From Methylobacterium sp. GXS13 (GTDB lineage: Bacteria > Pseudomonadota > Alphaproteobacteria > Rhizobiales > Beijerinckiaceae), in the NCBI RefSeq assembly GCF_001455965.1, contig NZ_LKKO01000049.1, positions 1 through 44,310 of the forward strand: DNA of 44,310 bases, read 5' to 3'. Every line of letters begins with the position of its first letter. Position 1 is the first letter of the stretch. Made by a program: the position numbers and the translations under genes. Below are positions 23,296 to 32,405 of the stretch, piece after piece. Under the pieces are notes generated by a model. That model did no database searches. It had not been told where the DNA came from and was given only the letters and a program-made list of their open reading frames with translations.

Positions 23296-24696
23296 ATGTC
23301 CCATCTCTCCTCCCTGCCGCAGCGGCATGATGGTCTCGATTCCCGTCGTCCGATCCGGGAGGGCAACGCCCGGATGGCGCCGCTCTGGCAGGTGCTGGTC
23401 GGGGGCGAGGCGGTCCGGCGCCATGCGACTCTGATCCTGGCCGCCGGCGTGGCCCTGGCCTTGTTGGGCGTGGCCGTGATGATCGATGCCTTCGCGGGGG
23501 CGGTCCACATCCCGGAACGCTGGTTCGGCCTGCTCCTGCTCCTGGACGGCCTCGGCTCGCTCGCCGCCGGCCTGATCGCCGCGGGGGCGGCCCGGCGGCT
23601 GCGGATCTTCAAGGGCCTGTTCCTGTCCCTGGCGGCCATCCTGATCATGATGGCCTCGGCTTCGAGCTTCTTCCTGCTGGCGATGCTGTTCGGCACCGCC
23701 TTTTTGGTCGACGGCGCGATCCGGATCGTCCTCGCCTACCTGCTGAAATTTCCCGAATGGCGGACCTCGGTGGCGCTCGGCGCGCTGGGCGTCGCCTTCG
23801 GGGTGTTCCACCTGCAGCCCTGGCCGACCTGGTATGTCGGAACCGTGGGCTACTGCATCGGGATGTTCCTGATCATCAACGGCGGCCGGCTGGCCCTGGC
23901 GGGCTTGCGCACGCGGCGGACGGTGTTGGAGCCGATGCCGGAGGGGGCGCCGGCCCCGGGCGCCGACAGCCTGACGGTCTATGTCTGGACCCCGACCGGG
24001 CAGGCCACGACGCCGGCCACGCAGCGGCTGGTCCGGCGCTACGTCGCCTCCGTCGACGTGGCGGGGCGCTATTCCACCGGCCATGCCGCCCTGGAACAGG
24101 GGGGCGAGCTCTACATCAGCCATTATCCCGCGGTGGAGATCGATCGCTCCCCCGCCAATCTCCGGTCGAGCCTGCGCGCCGGGCCCGAGAACGACGTCCC
24201 CGGCCGGTTCCTGCCGTCCCATCGCGCGGAGGTCGCGGATTGGTGCGAGGCCACCGTGGCGGTCACGCTGAACGGCGTCGACGGCGCCCGGCTGCGGGCG
24301 TTCTGGGAGGCCTATCGCCGCGACACCACCTACAACTTCATCAGCCGCAACTGCTCGACCACGGTCGCCCGTGCCCTGGACGTGGCGGTGGAGGGGGCGT
24401 TCAGCCGCGACGGGCATCCCTGGCGCAACCTCGCCAACGCGCTGACGAGCCCGGAATTCTGGGCCGCAGCCCTGCTGCGCAACGGCGCCCGGTCCATGAC
24501 CTGGACCCCTGGCTTGGTGCTCGATTACACGCGGGCGCTCAGCGCCCTGGTCGATCCGGTCGCGCCGGTGACGACCATCGCCTGGGCGAGCGTCGGCCGG
24601 CGGTTCATCCGCAACGGGCGGGTCGGGTCGATGACCCGGCTGTACCAGCTCGCCCGGCGCCGGCCCGCCTCGGGCGTGGGCCCGACCGAGGCCTGA
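23296..24696 (+). CDS. HdeD-like (DUF308) membrane domain fused to a permuted papain-like domain
   Basis: The 466-residue protein begins with a hydrophobic region of about six membrane helices (residues 40-205), organised like HdeD/DUF308 acid-resistance proteins (RWFGLLLLLDGLGSLAAGLI, FLLAMLFGTAFLVDGAIRIV). A soluble C-terminal domain (about 220-395) follows, with the histidine block YSTGHAALEQGGELYISHYP and the cysteine block YNFISRNCSTTVARALD. Histidine before cysteine is the order of permuted NlpC/P60- or papain-like hydrolases. Together it looks like a membrane-anchored cysteine hydrolase or thioesterase/transferase. Neither the substrate nor the side of the membrane is certain. The start at 23296 is the first in-frame ATG; one at 23374 is possible. 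Confidence 0.75.
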   Translation: MSHLSSLPQRHDGLDSRRPIREGNARMAPLWQVLVGGEAVRRHATLILAAGVALALLGVAVMIDAFAGAVHIPERWFGLLLLLDGLGSLAAGLIAAGAARRLRIFKGLFLSLAAILIMMASASSFFLLAMLFGTAFLVDGAIRIVLAYLLKFPEWRTSVALGALGVAFGVFHLQPWPTWYVGTVGYCIGMFLIINGGRLALAGLRTRRTVLEPMPEGAPAPGADSLTVYVWTPTGQATTPATQRLVRRYVASVDVAGRYSTGHAALEQGGELYISHYPAVEIDRSPANLRSSLRAGPENDVPGRFLPSHRAEVADWCEATVAVTLNGVDGARLRAFWEAYRRDTTYNFISRNCSTTVARALDVAVEGAFSRDGHPWRNLANALTSPEFWAAALLRNGARSMTWTPGLVLDYTRALSALVDPVAPVTTIAWASVGRRFIRNGRVGSMTRLYQLARRRPASGVGPTEA

Positions 24697-24824
24697 ACTG
24701 CCTCCCTGCCGGCCGTCGCCTGCGGTGCGCGCAGGGCGGTTCCGGCGAAGCGTGACCTGCTCCCTCTCCCGCACAGGCGACACGGGTTCGAGGCGCAGGC
24801 GTTGTTGCAGGCTGCGACGCGCCT

Positions 24825-25032
24825 CCTCTCCCGTGCGGACTACGATGTTCACACATCGCACCGCGAACGGCGCGGCGCTCTCTCCTCCCCCTTGCGGGGA
24901 GGAGTTGGAGGTGGGGGTGGCTCAGAAGGCACCCTTAACGTTCGATCCTGCACCACCCCTGACCCCTCCCCGCAAGGGGGAGGGGAAATGCGCGGTGCTT
25001 CAAACGCTTGCCGCCGGAATGATGTGTGAATC
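24825..25032. repeat. Composite intergenic repeat, copy A
   Basis: The 35 bases at 24825-24859 (core GATGTTCACACATCGC) match 38211-38245 at 31 of 35 positions. Two hairpins follow: CTCCTCCCC-CTTGC-GGGGAGGAG at 24882-24904 and CCCCTCCCC-GCAAG-GGGGAGGGG at 24963-24985, which are near inverted copies of one another. GATGTGTGAA at 25021-25030 mirrors TTCACACATC. It fills the whole gap between two convergent genes. Confidence 0.75.
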
Positions 25033-25065
25033 CGCTAAGGGCCGCCGACGGGCGCCGCGCCCGGG

Positions 25066-26295
25066 TCAGCGGGCCGTGCGGCGGGCGGCGAGGTCGCCGG
25101 CGATGGCCTGCATCACCGACAGGGTGTCGACTTCGTCCTGCTCGGCGCCGTGGTCGCTGAGCTTCACGATCACGGTGCCGGTCTCACGGTTCACGTAGAC
25201 ATACTGGCCGTAGACGCCGATCGCCGAGATGTCGCTGTCGTCGCCCCCGGGGGCGTGCCACCACTGGGCCGAATACTGCCAGCCATCGACCGCCCTGCGG
25301 GCCGGCGTCTCGATCCGGTCGATCCAGCGGGCCGGGATGATGCGGTTCTGCCCGGCGCGGCCCTGGTCGGCCACCAGCAGACCGAGGCGGGCGAAGTCGC
25401 GGGGCGTGGCGTTGATGCAGCAGAACGCCTTCTCGATGCCGCCGGCCCGGTCGAGGTTCCAGGTCGCGTCCGCCTGGGCGCCCATCGGCTTCCAGATTCG
25501 CTCCGAGAGCAGGTCCGCCAGCGGCTTGCCCTCGACCCGCGCCAGGATCAGGCCGAGCAGCTCTGTGTCGATGCTGCGGTAGCGGCCCTGGCTGCCGGGC
25601 TTGAACGCCAGATGGGCGTTGTCGCGCACGAAGGCGGTGATGTCGCGCGTTAGGTACATCCCGGCGGTGCCGGTGAGCGGATGCTGAGGGTCGTAATTCT
25701 CCGGCACGGCGATTCCGCTCGTCATGTCGAGCAGGTCGCGCACGGTGATCTGGCTGAACACCGCGGCGTGGCGCAGTTCGGGCAGCAGGGCGGAGACCCG
25801 GTCGGTCTCAGCGAGCTTGCCGTTCGCCACCGCGGCGCCGACCAGCAGCGACACGATCGACTTCGCCACCGACCAGGAGGGGAACAGCGTCGCCGGGCCG
25901 GTCCCGGGGCGCTGCCATTCGTGGATCAGGACCCCGTCCTGCACCACCAGGAAGGCGTTGGCGTGCGTCTGCGCCAGCATCGTCGCGAGCGGGACCGACT
26001 TTCCCTTCCAGGGGACACGCTCCAAGATCGGGCTCGGGCGGAACGCCAGGTCGCGGGCGTGCTCGGGCGCCTGCACCACCCGGCTCGGGAACCACGGTCC
26101 GATCGCGGAGGGCTCGATGACCGCCAGGGCCGCCAGGGTGACCGGATTGGGGACGTTGATCAGCGCCGTGGCGGTCCAGGCGCAGCCCGCCGCAACGATG
26201 CCGCTGGCCGCCGCGATCACGCCCCAGCGCGTGCCCCGCCGACGCCCCGGGCGGGGGCCGGCCGAAGGCTCCGGGATCGCGGACGACGAGGTCAT
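25066..26295 (-). CDS. Serine hydrolase, beta-lactamase/6-aminohexanoate-hydrolase fold
   Basis: This 409-residue protein has a membrane anchor or uncleaved signal (residues 24-48) followed by a class C beta-lactamase-like domain. The SxxK motif is in FPSWSVAKSIVSLL, the tyrosine motif is in GRYRSIDTELLGLIL, and a DMTSGI segment is also typical. A late glycine-rich strand (IGVYGQYVYVNRETGTVIV) stands where the KTG motif would be, as in EstB/NylB-type esterases and amidases. It is most likely a periplasmic esterase or amidase; the substrate is unknown. The gene stands alone. Confidence 0.85.
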   Translation of the reverse strand: MTSSSAIPEPSAGPRPGRRRGTRWGVIAAASGIVAAGCAWTATALINVPNPVTLAALAVIEPSAIGPWFPSRVVQAPEHARDLAFRPSPILERVPWKGKSVPLATMLAQTHANAFLVVQDGVLIHEWQRPGTGPATLFPSWSVAKSIVSLLVGAAVANGKLAETDRVSALLPELRHAAVFSQITVRDLLDMTSGIAVPENYDPQHPLTGTAGMYLTRDITAFVRDNAHLAFKPGSQGRYRSIDTELLGLILARVEGKPLADLLSERIWKPMGAQADATWNLDRAGGIEKAFCCINATPRDFARLGLLVADQGRAGQNRIIPARWIDRIETPARRAVDGWQYSAQWWHAPGGDDSDISAIGVYGQYVYVNRETGTVIVKLSDHGAEQDEVDTLSVMQAIAGDLAARRTAR

Positions 26296-26626
26296 GATGG
26301 ATCGGTATCGCTCTGGATCGTCACGGTCATCGCGCCGTCGACCGGGGTCCGGCGCGCGCGGCGACCATGATGAGGAGGCGTTAACGAAGGGCCAACCCGA
26401 TCGGACGATGAATTCGGGGCTCGACCGCGTGAGCTCGGCGCGGGGGATTCGAAAATCTTCATCGCTTCGACGGAAAAGGGCTCTCGAAGTCTGGCGGCAT
26501 CCTATGGGAGGAGGCCGTCCTGCACAAACGGCAGCCCGCCATCCTTGACTGACCGTCTATGCTCACCCGAAGAACTGGCTTTCATTTGAAGCTGGCTCCG
26601 TTCCTGCACAAAAGGTCTTCCGCGCG
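26296..26626. other. Divergent intergenic region
   Basis: This stretch separates the serine hydrolase (minus) and the SMR transporter (plus). No frame looks coding. I looked for a guanidine riboswitch, sometimes present before SMR genes, and found no convincing one. Confidence 0.4.
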
Positions 26627-26953
26627 ATGAACCCTTTCCTGATCCTCGGGCTCGCGATCGGCGCGGAGGTCACCGCCACCCTGGCGCTGAAGGCCGCCGA
26701 CGGCCTGACCAAGCCGGGGCCGACCCTGATCGTGGCCGTCGGCTACGGCACCGCCCTGTGGCTGATGTCGAGCAGCATGAACATGCTGCCGATCGGCGTG
26801 GTGTACGCGATCTGGTCCGGGGTCGGCATGATCGGCGCAGCACTCGGCGGCGCGTGGCTGTACGGCGAGCCGATCAGCCCGACCATGCTGGTGGGGATCG
26901 CGATCATCGCGGTTGGCGTGGCCGTCCTGGCGTCTGGCCAGGGCCAGCATTGA
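26627..26953 (+). CDS. Small multidrug resistance (SMR) transporter, EmrE-like
   Basis: This 108-residue protein has four hydrophobic segments of usual SMR length. The membrane-embedded glutamate lies in AIGAEVTATLALKAADGLTK (helix 1), YAIWSGVGMIGAALGGAWLYG covers helix 3, and helix 4 is VGIAIIAVGVAVL. The WSG motif matches the EmrE branch rather than SugE/Gdx. It exchanges protons for lipophilic cations at the inner membrane as a dimer. There is one gene only, so a homodimer is expected. The start ATG at 26627 gives the standard N terminus. Confidence 0.9.
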   Translation: MNPFLILGLAIGAEVTATLALKAADGLTKPGPTLIVAVGYGTALWLMSSSMNMLPIGVVYAIWSGVGMIGAALGGAWLYGEPISPTMLVGIAIIAVGVAVLASGQGQH

Positions 26954-26983
26954 GCCGGCTTCCCGGGGCCGCCTGGGCTGCGC

Positions 26984-29146
26984 TCAGAAGCGGCCCGCGA
27001 TGGTGAGGCGCACGGCCGTGGGCTCGACCGGGTGGAACACGCGGTCGATCAGGCCCTCGGCCGGCTCTCCGGGCAGGCGCGAGACGTAGGCGTAGGTGAT
27101 CTGGTCGGACCGGCTGTTGGTCAGGTTGAGCACGTCCAGGGAGACGCTGACCCCGTTCTCGAAGGCGTAGCCGACCCGGCCGTTGAACAGGGCGGTCGGG
27201 CGCGAGCGGATCGAGTTGTCCTCGATCAGGGGGCGCGGCCCGAAATACCGGAACCGCAGGGAGCCGAACCAGCCGAGCGGCTCGCCGAAGGTGATTCCCG
27301 CCGACGCGATGGTGGTGGGGGCTTCCGGCACCCGGTTGCCCACCGGATCGAAGTCGGAGAACCGGGCATTGGTGATCGTCAGGTCGCCTTCCAGCGAGAG
27401 CCACGGGGTCACCGCGTAGCGGTTGGTCCACTCGACGCCGAAGCGTCGGGTCGGGCGGCTCGGCTCGGTGGTGCCGGTATCGCCCTGGAACAGGTTCTCC
27501 GAGGCGAAATCGAGCCGGAACAGCGCTAGGCTGGTCTCCAGACCGGCGATCGAGTGGTTGCGCAGCCCGACCTCGTAGCCGGTCGAGGGCACCAGGAACG
27601 GCGCGCGGGCGATGTTGAACAGGGGGCTCGCCGGATCGACGGTGGCGGTCACGCCGCGCACGTCGTTCGAGTGATAGCCGCCGCCGTAATTCACGTAGAG
27701 TTCGGTGTCGAACCACGGCCCAAGGGTCAAGCCGAGCTTCGGATTGACGATACCGTCGCGGGCGCGCCCCGAATTGGCCGGCGTGTCCGAGGCGACGCGG
27801 GCGGCGTAGCCATCGGCGCGGAAGCCGAGGCTGGTGCGCAGCCAGTCGGTCCAGCGCACCCGGTTGTCGAAATAGAAGGCTCCACTGGTCTCCAGCACCC
27901 GGTCGTCGAGCACGCCCGAGCGGTATTGCCGGCGCGTCGTATTGAACAGGCCGACCCGGATGCTGTCGGTTCGGGTCTGTACGCCGATCTCGTTCTCCAT
28001 CGGCATGCCAAACAGATCGCCCTGAAAGATATGCAGGGCCTCGCCGCCGCCGAGGATGCGCTGGTCGAGCTGGTGGAACTGGTCCCCGTTGACCGGGTCG
28101 TTCAGGAAATAGGTGAAGTCGTTGAACAGGTTGAGCTGCGAGCGGATCACGTAGGCTGAGGCCCGGGTCACGCCGGTGTCGTCGGTGCTGCTGAAGCGGC
28201 CCGACAATGAGAGGCGGCTCGTGTCGCCGCCATCCGTGGGGTTGATGGTGCCGTAGCGGCCGATCAACCCTTGTGTGACCGCCCGCTCGGGGATCTGATT
28301 CGTGGCGGTCCAGCGGCTGGCATAGGCCATGCCGGTGACCGAGAATCCGTCGAGCGCCGTGCCCTGGCTGTAACGGGCGACGGTGCTGATCTTGCGCAGG
28401 GCGTCGGGGACCACCCAGGGCCCGTCATAGACCTGCGCGTCAGCGGCAACCAAAAGATTGCCGTCCCCGAGCGGGGTCGAGGCGATGCTCAGGGCCCGCT
28501 TGTAGCCGAAGCTGCCGATGGAGGTGAGCGCGAGGTTCTTGGCGACGGTGTCGAGGTAGTCGATCCGGACCGAGCCGGCCGAGGCGAAATCCCCGTCGCG
28601 CACGAAATACGGTCCTTTATGGAACTCCACCGCGCCGACGAGTTCCGGGATCAGGAAGTTGATGTCGGCATAGCCCTGGCCGTGGGCATGGGTGCGCATG
28701 TTGAGCGGCATGCCGTCCAGGAACAGGGCGATGTCGGTGCCGTGGTCGAGGTTGAAGCCGCGTAGGAAGAACTGATTGGCTTTCCCCTCCCCGCTATGCT
28801 GCGTGACGATCAGGCCCGGCACCGCCTCCAGCACCTCGCCGGGACGCGTCACCGGCCGGCTGTTGAGCTGGGCGCCCGTGATCACCCCCGCGCTGGCGGA
28901 ATCCACGGTCAGGAGCGGGCCGGCGATGCCGGTCACGCCGCCGACATAGCCCGCACTGGCTACGGCACCGCCCCGTGGGGGCGCGGCAGGGTCGGCGGTG
29001 ACGGAGATCTCATCCAGTGTCGCCTCGGCAGCCGGACCCGGCTTCGATCGGTCCTGGGCGGATGCCGGCGGGGGGAGGATTGCGAGGCAGAGGGCCGTCA
29101 GCGCGGACAGTTTGAAGAGCGCGGGGCGGGGGACAGGACGGGACAC
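26984..29146 (-). CDS. TonB-dependent outer-membrane receptor under cobalamin riboswitch control
   Basis: The 720-residue receptor has a signal peptide (cut after ASA), a TonB-box-like LDEISVTADPA, a plug domain (about residues 95-210: GEVLEAVPGLIVTQHSGEG, FFLRGFNLDHGTDIALFLDG) and a beta-barrel to residue 720, ending in phenylalanine (AGRF). Such receptors import scarce large nutrients with TonB energy. The cobalamin riboswitch in its leader indicates a B12, corrinoid or cobalt-linked role, replacing or supplementing BtuB; the sequence itself is longer than classical BtuB. The HAHGQGYADINFLIPELV stretch is histidine-rich at the start and may touch the metal or ligand. Confidence 0.9.
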   Translation of the reverse strand: MSRPVPRPALFKLSALTALCLAILPPPASAQDRSKPGPAAEATLDEISVTADPAAPPRGGAVASAGYVGGVTGIAGPLLTVDSASAGVITGAQLNSRPVTRPGEVLEAVPGLIVTQHSGEGKANQFFLRGFNLDHGTDIALFLDGMPLNMRTHAHGQGYADINFLIPELVGAVEFHKGPYFVRDGDFASAGSVRIDYLDTVAKNLALTSIGSFGYKRALSIASTPLGDGNLLVAADAQVYDGPWVVPDALRKISTVARYSQGTALDGFSVTGMAYASRWTATNQIPERAVTQGLIGRYGTINPTDGGDTSRLSLSGRFSSTDDTGVTRASAYVIRSQLNLFNDFTYFLNDPVNGDQFHQLDQRILGGGEALHIFQGDLFGMPMENEIGVQTRTDSIRVGLFNTTRRQYRSGVLDDRVLETSGAFYFDNRVRWTDWLRTSLGFRADGYAARVASDTPANSGRARDGIVNPKLGLTLGPWFDTELYVNYGGGYHSNDVRGVTATVDPASPLFNIARAPFLVPSTGYEVGLRNHSIAGLETSLALFRLDFASENLFQGDTGTTEPSRPTRRFGVEWTNRYAVTPWLSLEGDLTITNARFSDFDPVGNRVPEAPTTIASAGITFGEPLGWFGSLRFRYFGPRPLIEDNSIRSRPTALFNGRVGYAFENGVSVSLDVLNLTNSRSDQITYAYVSRLPGEPAEGLIDRVFHPVEPTAVRLTIAGRF

Positions 29147-29267
29147 GGGACCTCGGGCGACGGCAGTGGCACGTCACCGCGAACGAGGCCGTGCCGACCG
29201 CGCTTGCGCACGGGCGTCCCGACACCCGCCAGGACACCCCGCCCGGCGCGTTTCGCGTGTGACCACG

Positions 29268-29438
29268 ACTGACGGCAGGTCTCCTGGCTCACGGGTCGCC
29301 GCCCTCCCGTCGTCTTCCCGGGCGAGGTGACCCAGTGACGTGGTGACGAGAAGGCTCGCCGCTTACAGTTGCGGGGGCAGCCGCGGCTTCGGGTCAATAT
29401 CCCTCACCGCGTTCCCTTTTGATCCCCGAAGGGAACCG
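29268..29438 (-). promoter_or_regulatory. Cobalamin (B12) riboswitch
   Basis: On the minus strand the 3' conserved element AGCCAGGAGACCTGCCGTC is at 29289-29271 and the 5' part GGTTCCCTTCGGGGAT / AAAAGGGAAC / GCGGTGAGG is at 29437-29402. This is the full order expected of the cobalamin aptamer. It ends about 120 bases before the TonB-dependent receptor start. B12 binding should lower receptor expression. Exact edges are approximate. Confidence 0.93.
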
Positions 29439-29890
29439 TCGCGACCACCATCGAACCAAGGTGCAGGCCGCGTCAACGCCCCGGCACCGGTTGGCGGCCG
29501 GTGTGTCTCCCGGATGACACCGGGCCCTGGGCTGAGCCTCCTCCCCGCCGCGTCATTTCTCGGACATGCGCGCCGGATGCTATGCCGGGCGGGTCCCGGA
29601 ATGTCTTTAAAATGCTGACGGGAAACGATTTTTTTACGGTCGGACCGGCGGATTGGCGACGGACATTGCACGCGGCCGAAGGGATCGCGCTCCGGGCCTG
29701 CCGGGTCTGTCGGGCCGTCTGCCTGCGCCTGCGATCCGGCGCCCTCGCCGATGGACGGAGGACGGCTCGCCACATCCTCGCCGCGAACGTGCACTCAAGC
29801 TTGTGCGTACAACGACGGTGCGAGGCGAGGCCGCGATGGCGCGGGCGTCTCGCACCGAAACGCGGCTGCAGGAGGACGGAGCGCTGATGC
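29439..29890. other. Gene-free divergent region
   Basis: This is the gap upstream of both the riboswitch and the SleB-type gene. No frame is convincing. It should contain the promoters for both. Confidence 0.4.
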
Positions 29891-30484
29891 ATGCAGGGTA
29901 GCGAGAGGATTCAGATCGTTTCCGGGCTGGTCGTCCTGGCACTCGCCAGCGGTCTCGGTGCGTGCAACACCGCTTCACCCCTGACCACGGGATCGATCCC
30001 CGATCGCAAGCCGTCTATGGTTGTCAGCGATGCCGAGCGCGACTGTCTCGGCCGGGCCATGTATTTCGAGTCGAACCGCAGCGACGAGGGCGGCCTGCTG
30101 GCCGTCGGGACCGTGGTCATGAACCGGATGGAAGCCGCGATCTTCCCGGGCGGCATCTGCGCGGTGGTCGGCCAGCCTGGCCAATTCGCCCCCGGCGTGC
30201 TCACCAAGCCGATGCAGGAGCGCGATCTTCAGAAGGTCGCCGACGCGGCCGACGCGGTGCTGGCGGGCGAGCGGCACCCGAAGGTCGGGAAGGCGATGTA
30301 TTTCCACACCGCGGGCCACCACTTCCCCTACAAGAACATGCACTACGTCGCCGTGGCCGGCGGCAATGCCTTCTACGAGAAGCGCGACTCCCGCGCGGCC
30401 AGGAAGGAAATGCCGGACTCCCCCGCGTTGCCCACAACGGTCTCGACCTACGCGGCGGTCCCGCCTCTGCCGGCGGCGCAATAG
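29891..30484 (+). CDS. SleB-type cell-wall hydrolase lipoprotein
   Basis: The 197-residue protein begins MQGSERIQIVSGLVVLALASG, with a lipobox-like LASGLGAC, so it is likely anchored to a membrane by a lipidated cysteine. The hydrolase_2 (SleB) domain covers about 45-170: DCLGRAMYFESNRSDEGGLL with the catalytic glutamate, AVGTVVMNRM, and GQPGQFAPGV. It should cut peptidoglycan, probably as a lytic transglycosylase-like enzyme. It precedes several small exported proteins in the same direction and lies close to the flagellar wreckage; a role in wall remodelling is inferred. Confidence 0.85.
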   Translation: MQGSERIQIVSGLVVLALASGLGACNTASPLTTGSIPDRKPSMVVSDAERDCLGRAMYFESNRSDEGGLLAVGTVVMNRMEAAIFPGGICAVVGQPGQFAPGVLTKPMQERDLQKVADAADAVLAGERHPKVGKAMYFHTAGHHFPYKNMHYVAVAGGNAFYEKRDSRAARKEMPDSPALPTTVSTYAAVPPLPAAQ

Positions 30485-30704
30485 GCCGCTTACGGCCCAT
30501 GATCCGCAGGCTCTGCCTGATCCGGTCGCGGTCCGGCAAGCTCCTGCCCGACCTCGTGAAGTGTCCGACCCGGTAGCCGGGCAAGTCAGCCGGCCTCGGA
30601 TCGCGCGTCCGACGCCGAGCGGGTCCCGGTTTCCGCGGCCGGCAGCGAACTTGAGCTGGATCCTACAGTTGTCTGCTGGCATTCAGCTCGGCTCCTGCGC
30701 GGCG

Positions 30705-30896
30705 ATGTCAGAGGATGACGGTTTCAGCCGCCTGGTGGAGGCGGTCATCGCGACGCACGCGCTTCTGCTCGCGCACGGCACGCCGACCATGCAACTCCTG
30801 TCGCGGTTGCTGCTGATCGAGATCGGCGCCGAGATCGCCCTGCGATCCGATCTGGAGACCGCCGCGAACGACAACCCCGACGATCCGCAGGGTTAG
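30705..30896 (+). CDS. Small hypothetical protein
   Basis: This 63-residue product is largely helical (MSEDDGFSRLVEAVIATHAL, then LLSRLLLIEIGAEIALRS) with an acidic NDNPDDPQG tail. No family is recognised. The frame is open far upstream (30366) but only from the ATG at 30705 does codon use look natural. The product is small, soluble or weakly amphipathic. Confidence 0.5.
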   Translation: MSEDDGFSRLVEAVIATHALLLAHGTPTMQLLSRLLLIEIGAEIALRSDLETAANDNPDDPQG

Positions 30897-31100
30897 GGCG
30901 AACACGGCCGATTCATCGGTCGCGGTCTCGCCGATGTTGTCGAACGCTTCGGATTGAGCGGTACTGGCCGATGAAATGCCATCGCCAGCTGCGGCAAAAC
31001 TGTTGATCGGTTCCGTCGTCCGAGGGGGCGACATTTACATCGACGGACGAGGCCTTAGCTTGTCGGTCGAAACTACCCACGAATCACGGAATTCCTCCCG

Positions 31101-31517
31101 ATGATCGCCCACAGGGTAGCGCTCGCCAGCGCGGTTCTCATGCTGAGCATCGTGCCGGCGGCCTCTCAGTTGCGCCGCCCGATGACCTGTACGGAGGACG
31201 TGTCGGTGAGGCTCGATCCGGTCCCCGCCCCCGAAGGCGCGAAACCGCAACCGCAGCCACAACGGGCGCGGACCTTCTCGCTGGTCTCCAGCGGCGGCCT
31301 GCTGACCGTCATCTCTGCCGGCCGGTCCGACTATTACGAATGCCAGGTGGCCTCGCCGCGCTTGAACGAACGGACGCCGCGGAATGCGATCAAATGCCAG
31401 AACGGCGTGTATTTTCTTCTGATCGATCTGAACAAGCTGAACTTCGTCGAGGCACAGCTCAATCCGGAAGACCGCAGCGAGATCAAGATGAGCTACGGCA
31501 GCTGCCGGACTTTGTAG
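31101..31517 (+). CDS. Exported hypothetical protein
   Basis: This 138-residue product has a signal peptide (MIAHRVALASAVLMLSIVPA, cut after AAS), then a linker with PQPQPQ and a beta-rich domain with three cysteines (ECQVAS, KCQNG, GSCRTL). The pattern suggests a small periplasmic or surface protein with a possible disulfide. I do not recognise a family. The start fits the signal peptide; the reverse gene at 31519-31632 converges with only 1 base between the stops. Confidence 0.65.
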   Translation: MIAHRVALASAVLMLSIVPAASQLRRPMTCTEDVSVRLDPVPAPEGAKPQPQPQRARTFSLVSSGGLLTVISAGRSDYYECQVASPRLNERTPRNAIKCQNGVYFLLIDLNKLNFVEAQLNPEDRSEIKMSYGSCRTL

Positions 31518-31518
31518 C

Positions 31519-31632
31519 TCACTCCATCCGGATGAGGATGTAGGCCGAGACGGCGATGACGACGACGGTGACGGCGAACAGCAGCAGCGTCTTCGCGAAG
31601 GGGTTGTCCGGCGGCTCTGGCGCGTCGTTCAT
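31519..31632 (-). CDS. Very small single-pass membrane protein (37 residues)
   Basis: A 37-residue protein, too short for routine gene calling. It starts MNDAPEPPDNPFAKTL, with GGGGAGC before the ATG, and contains one membrane helix (TLLLFAVTVVVIAVSAYILI) and the ending RME. The good start site, helix and clean ending support a real small membrane protein. No family is known. It sits between the exported protein (opposite strand) and the SLT transglycosylase. Confidence 0.55.
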   Translation of the reverse strand: MNDAPEPPDNPFAKTLLLFAVTVVVIAVSAYILIRME

Positions 31633-31859
31633 GATGCTCCCCAGCCCCGGAAGGATGGTGGCGTCTACCATTCGGCTCAACGTATGAGCAGGCAATGAGC
31701 GGCGTCTGCCCAGCGTATTCAGTAATCTGCGCTGTTGGCGCCGACGAATCCGTTGCTTGCCCGGATCCGTGCTTCGGGCCGCGCCGCCGGTGCAGGCAGA
31801 GGCTTGGCCGCTCTCAACATGGTCCGGCGTGGCCGAGGTCTCTCCACGACGGCGGGAGA

Positions 31860-32405
31860 TCACCGGCAGAACTGCGTCGCGGCCGGAGTCCATTGTCCGA
31901 ATCCCGTCGCAACCATGTTGGCGACGACCCGGCAGATATACTGCTTCTGTGCCGCGTTGTTGTTCGGTCCGGCATGGGAGCGGGCCACCGCCATGGTCCA
32001 GCTGCCCTCCCGCTTCTTGAGATCCTGGAGGAATTGCGTCGCGTATTGGACGTTCGCGTGTGGGTCGATCATGGCCTCGACCGAGCTGAATTTGCCACCG
32101 TGGTAATGGTGGTTGATCTGCATGCAGCCGAGATCGATCAGGCGCACGCCCTTGCTGCGCGCCTCCGCGAAGCGGGCGAGCACGTCCCGCGGTCCCGTCC
32201 CGAAATAGGCTGTCCCGGCGATGTTCATGGCATAGGGCTGCAGCGAGCCGCGCTTGCCGGTCTCCGTCAGACCAACGGCGTAGAGCACGCCCAGCGGCAC
32301 GCCGTAGCGGGCGGAGGCGCGTCCCATCTCGTCCTCACAGACATTCGCTGCCGCCGGGACGGCGCTAGAGATAAACGCCGCTGTCACGAGGACGTACCGC
32401 TTCAT
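31860..32405 (-). CDS. Lytic transglycosylase (SLT domain), flagellar-locus type
   Basis: The 181-residue protein has a signal peptide (MKRYVLVTAAFISSAVPAAA) and an SLT domain. The catalytic glutamate lies in YAVGLTETGKRGSLQPYAMN, followed by the family motif LGCMQINHHYHGG and ATQFLQDLKKREGSWTMAVA. It should cleave peptidoglycan in the periplasm. Sinorhizobium meliloti has a gene of this kind (orf38) directly after fliK, and here it overlaps the end of a fliK remnant by about 40 bases. A role opening the wall for the flagellar rod was therefore likely. The ATG at 32405 follows AAGGAGAAC. Confidence 0.85.
   Translation of the reverse strand: MKRYVLVTAAFISSAVPAAANVCEDEMGRASARYGVPLGVLYAVGLTETGKRGSLQPYAMNIAGTAYFGTGPRDVLARFAEARSKGVRLIDLGCMQINHHYHGGKFSSVEAMIDPHANVQYATQFLQDLKKREGSWTMAVARSHAGPNNNAAQKQYICRVVANMVATGFGQWTPAATQFCR

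Noticed and set aside
22993..24861. Minus-strand open frame of 622 codons
   Set aside because: It is antisense to the DUF308-peptidase gene, very rich in Arg, Gly, Gln and His, without any domain.
26296..26626. Possible guanidine riboswitch before the SMR gene
   Set aside because: No paired ACGR-loop hairpins or ykkC-like core could be found, and the transporter looks EmrE-type rather than Gdx-type.
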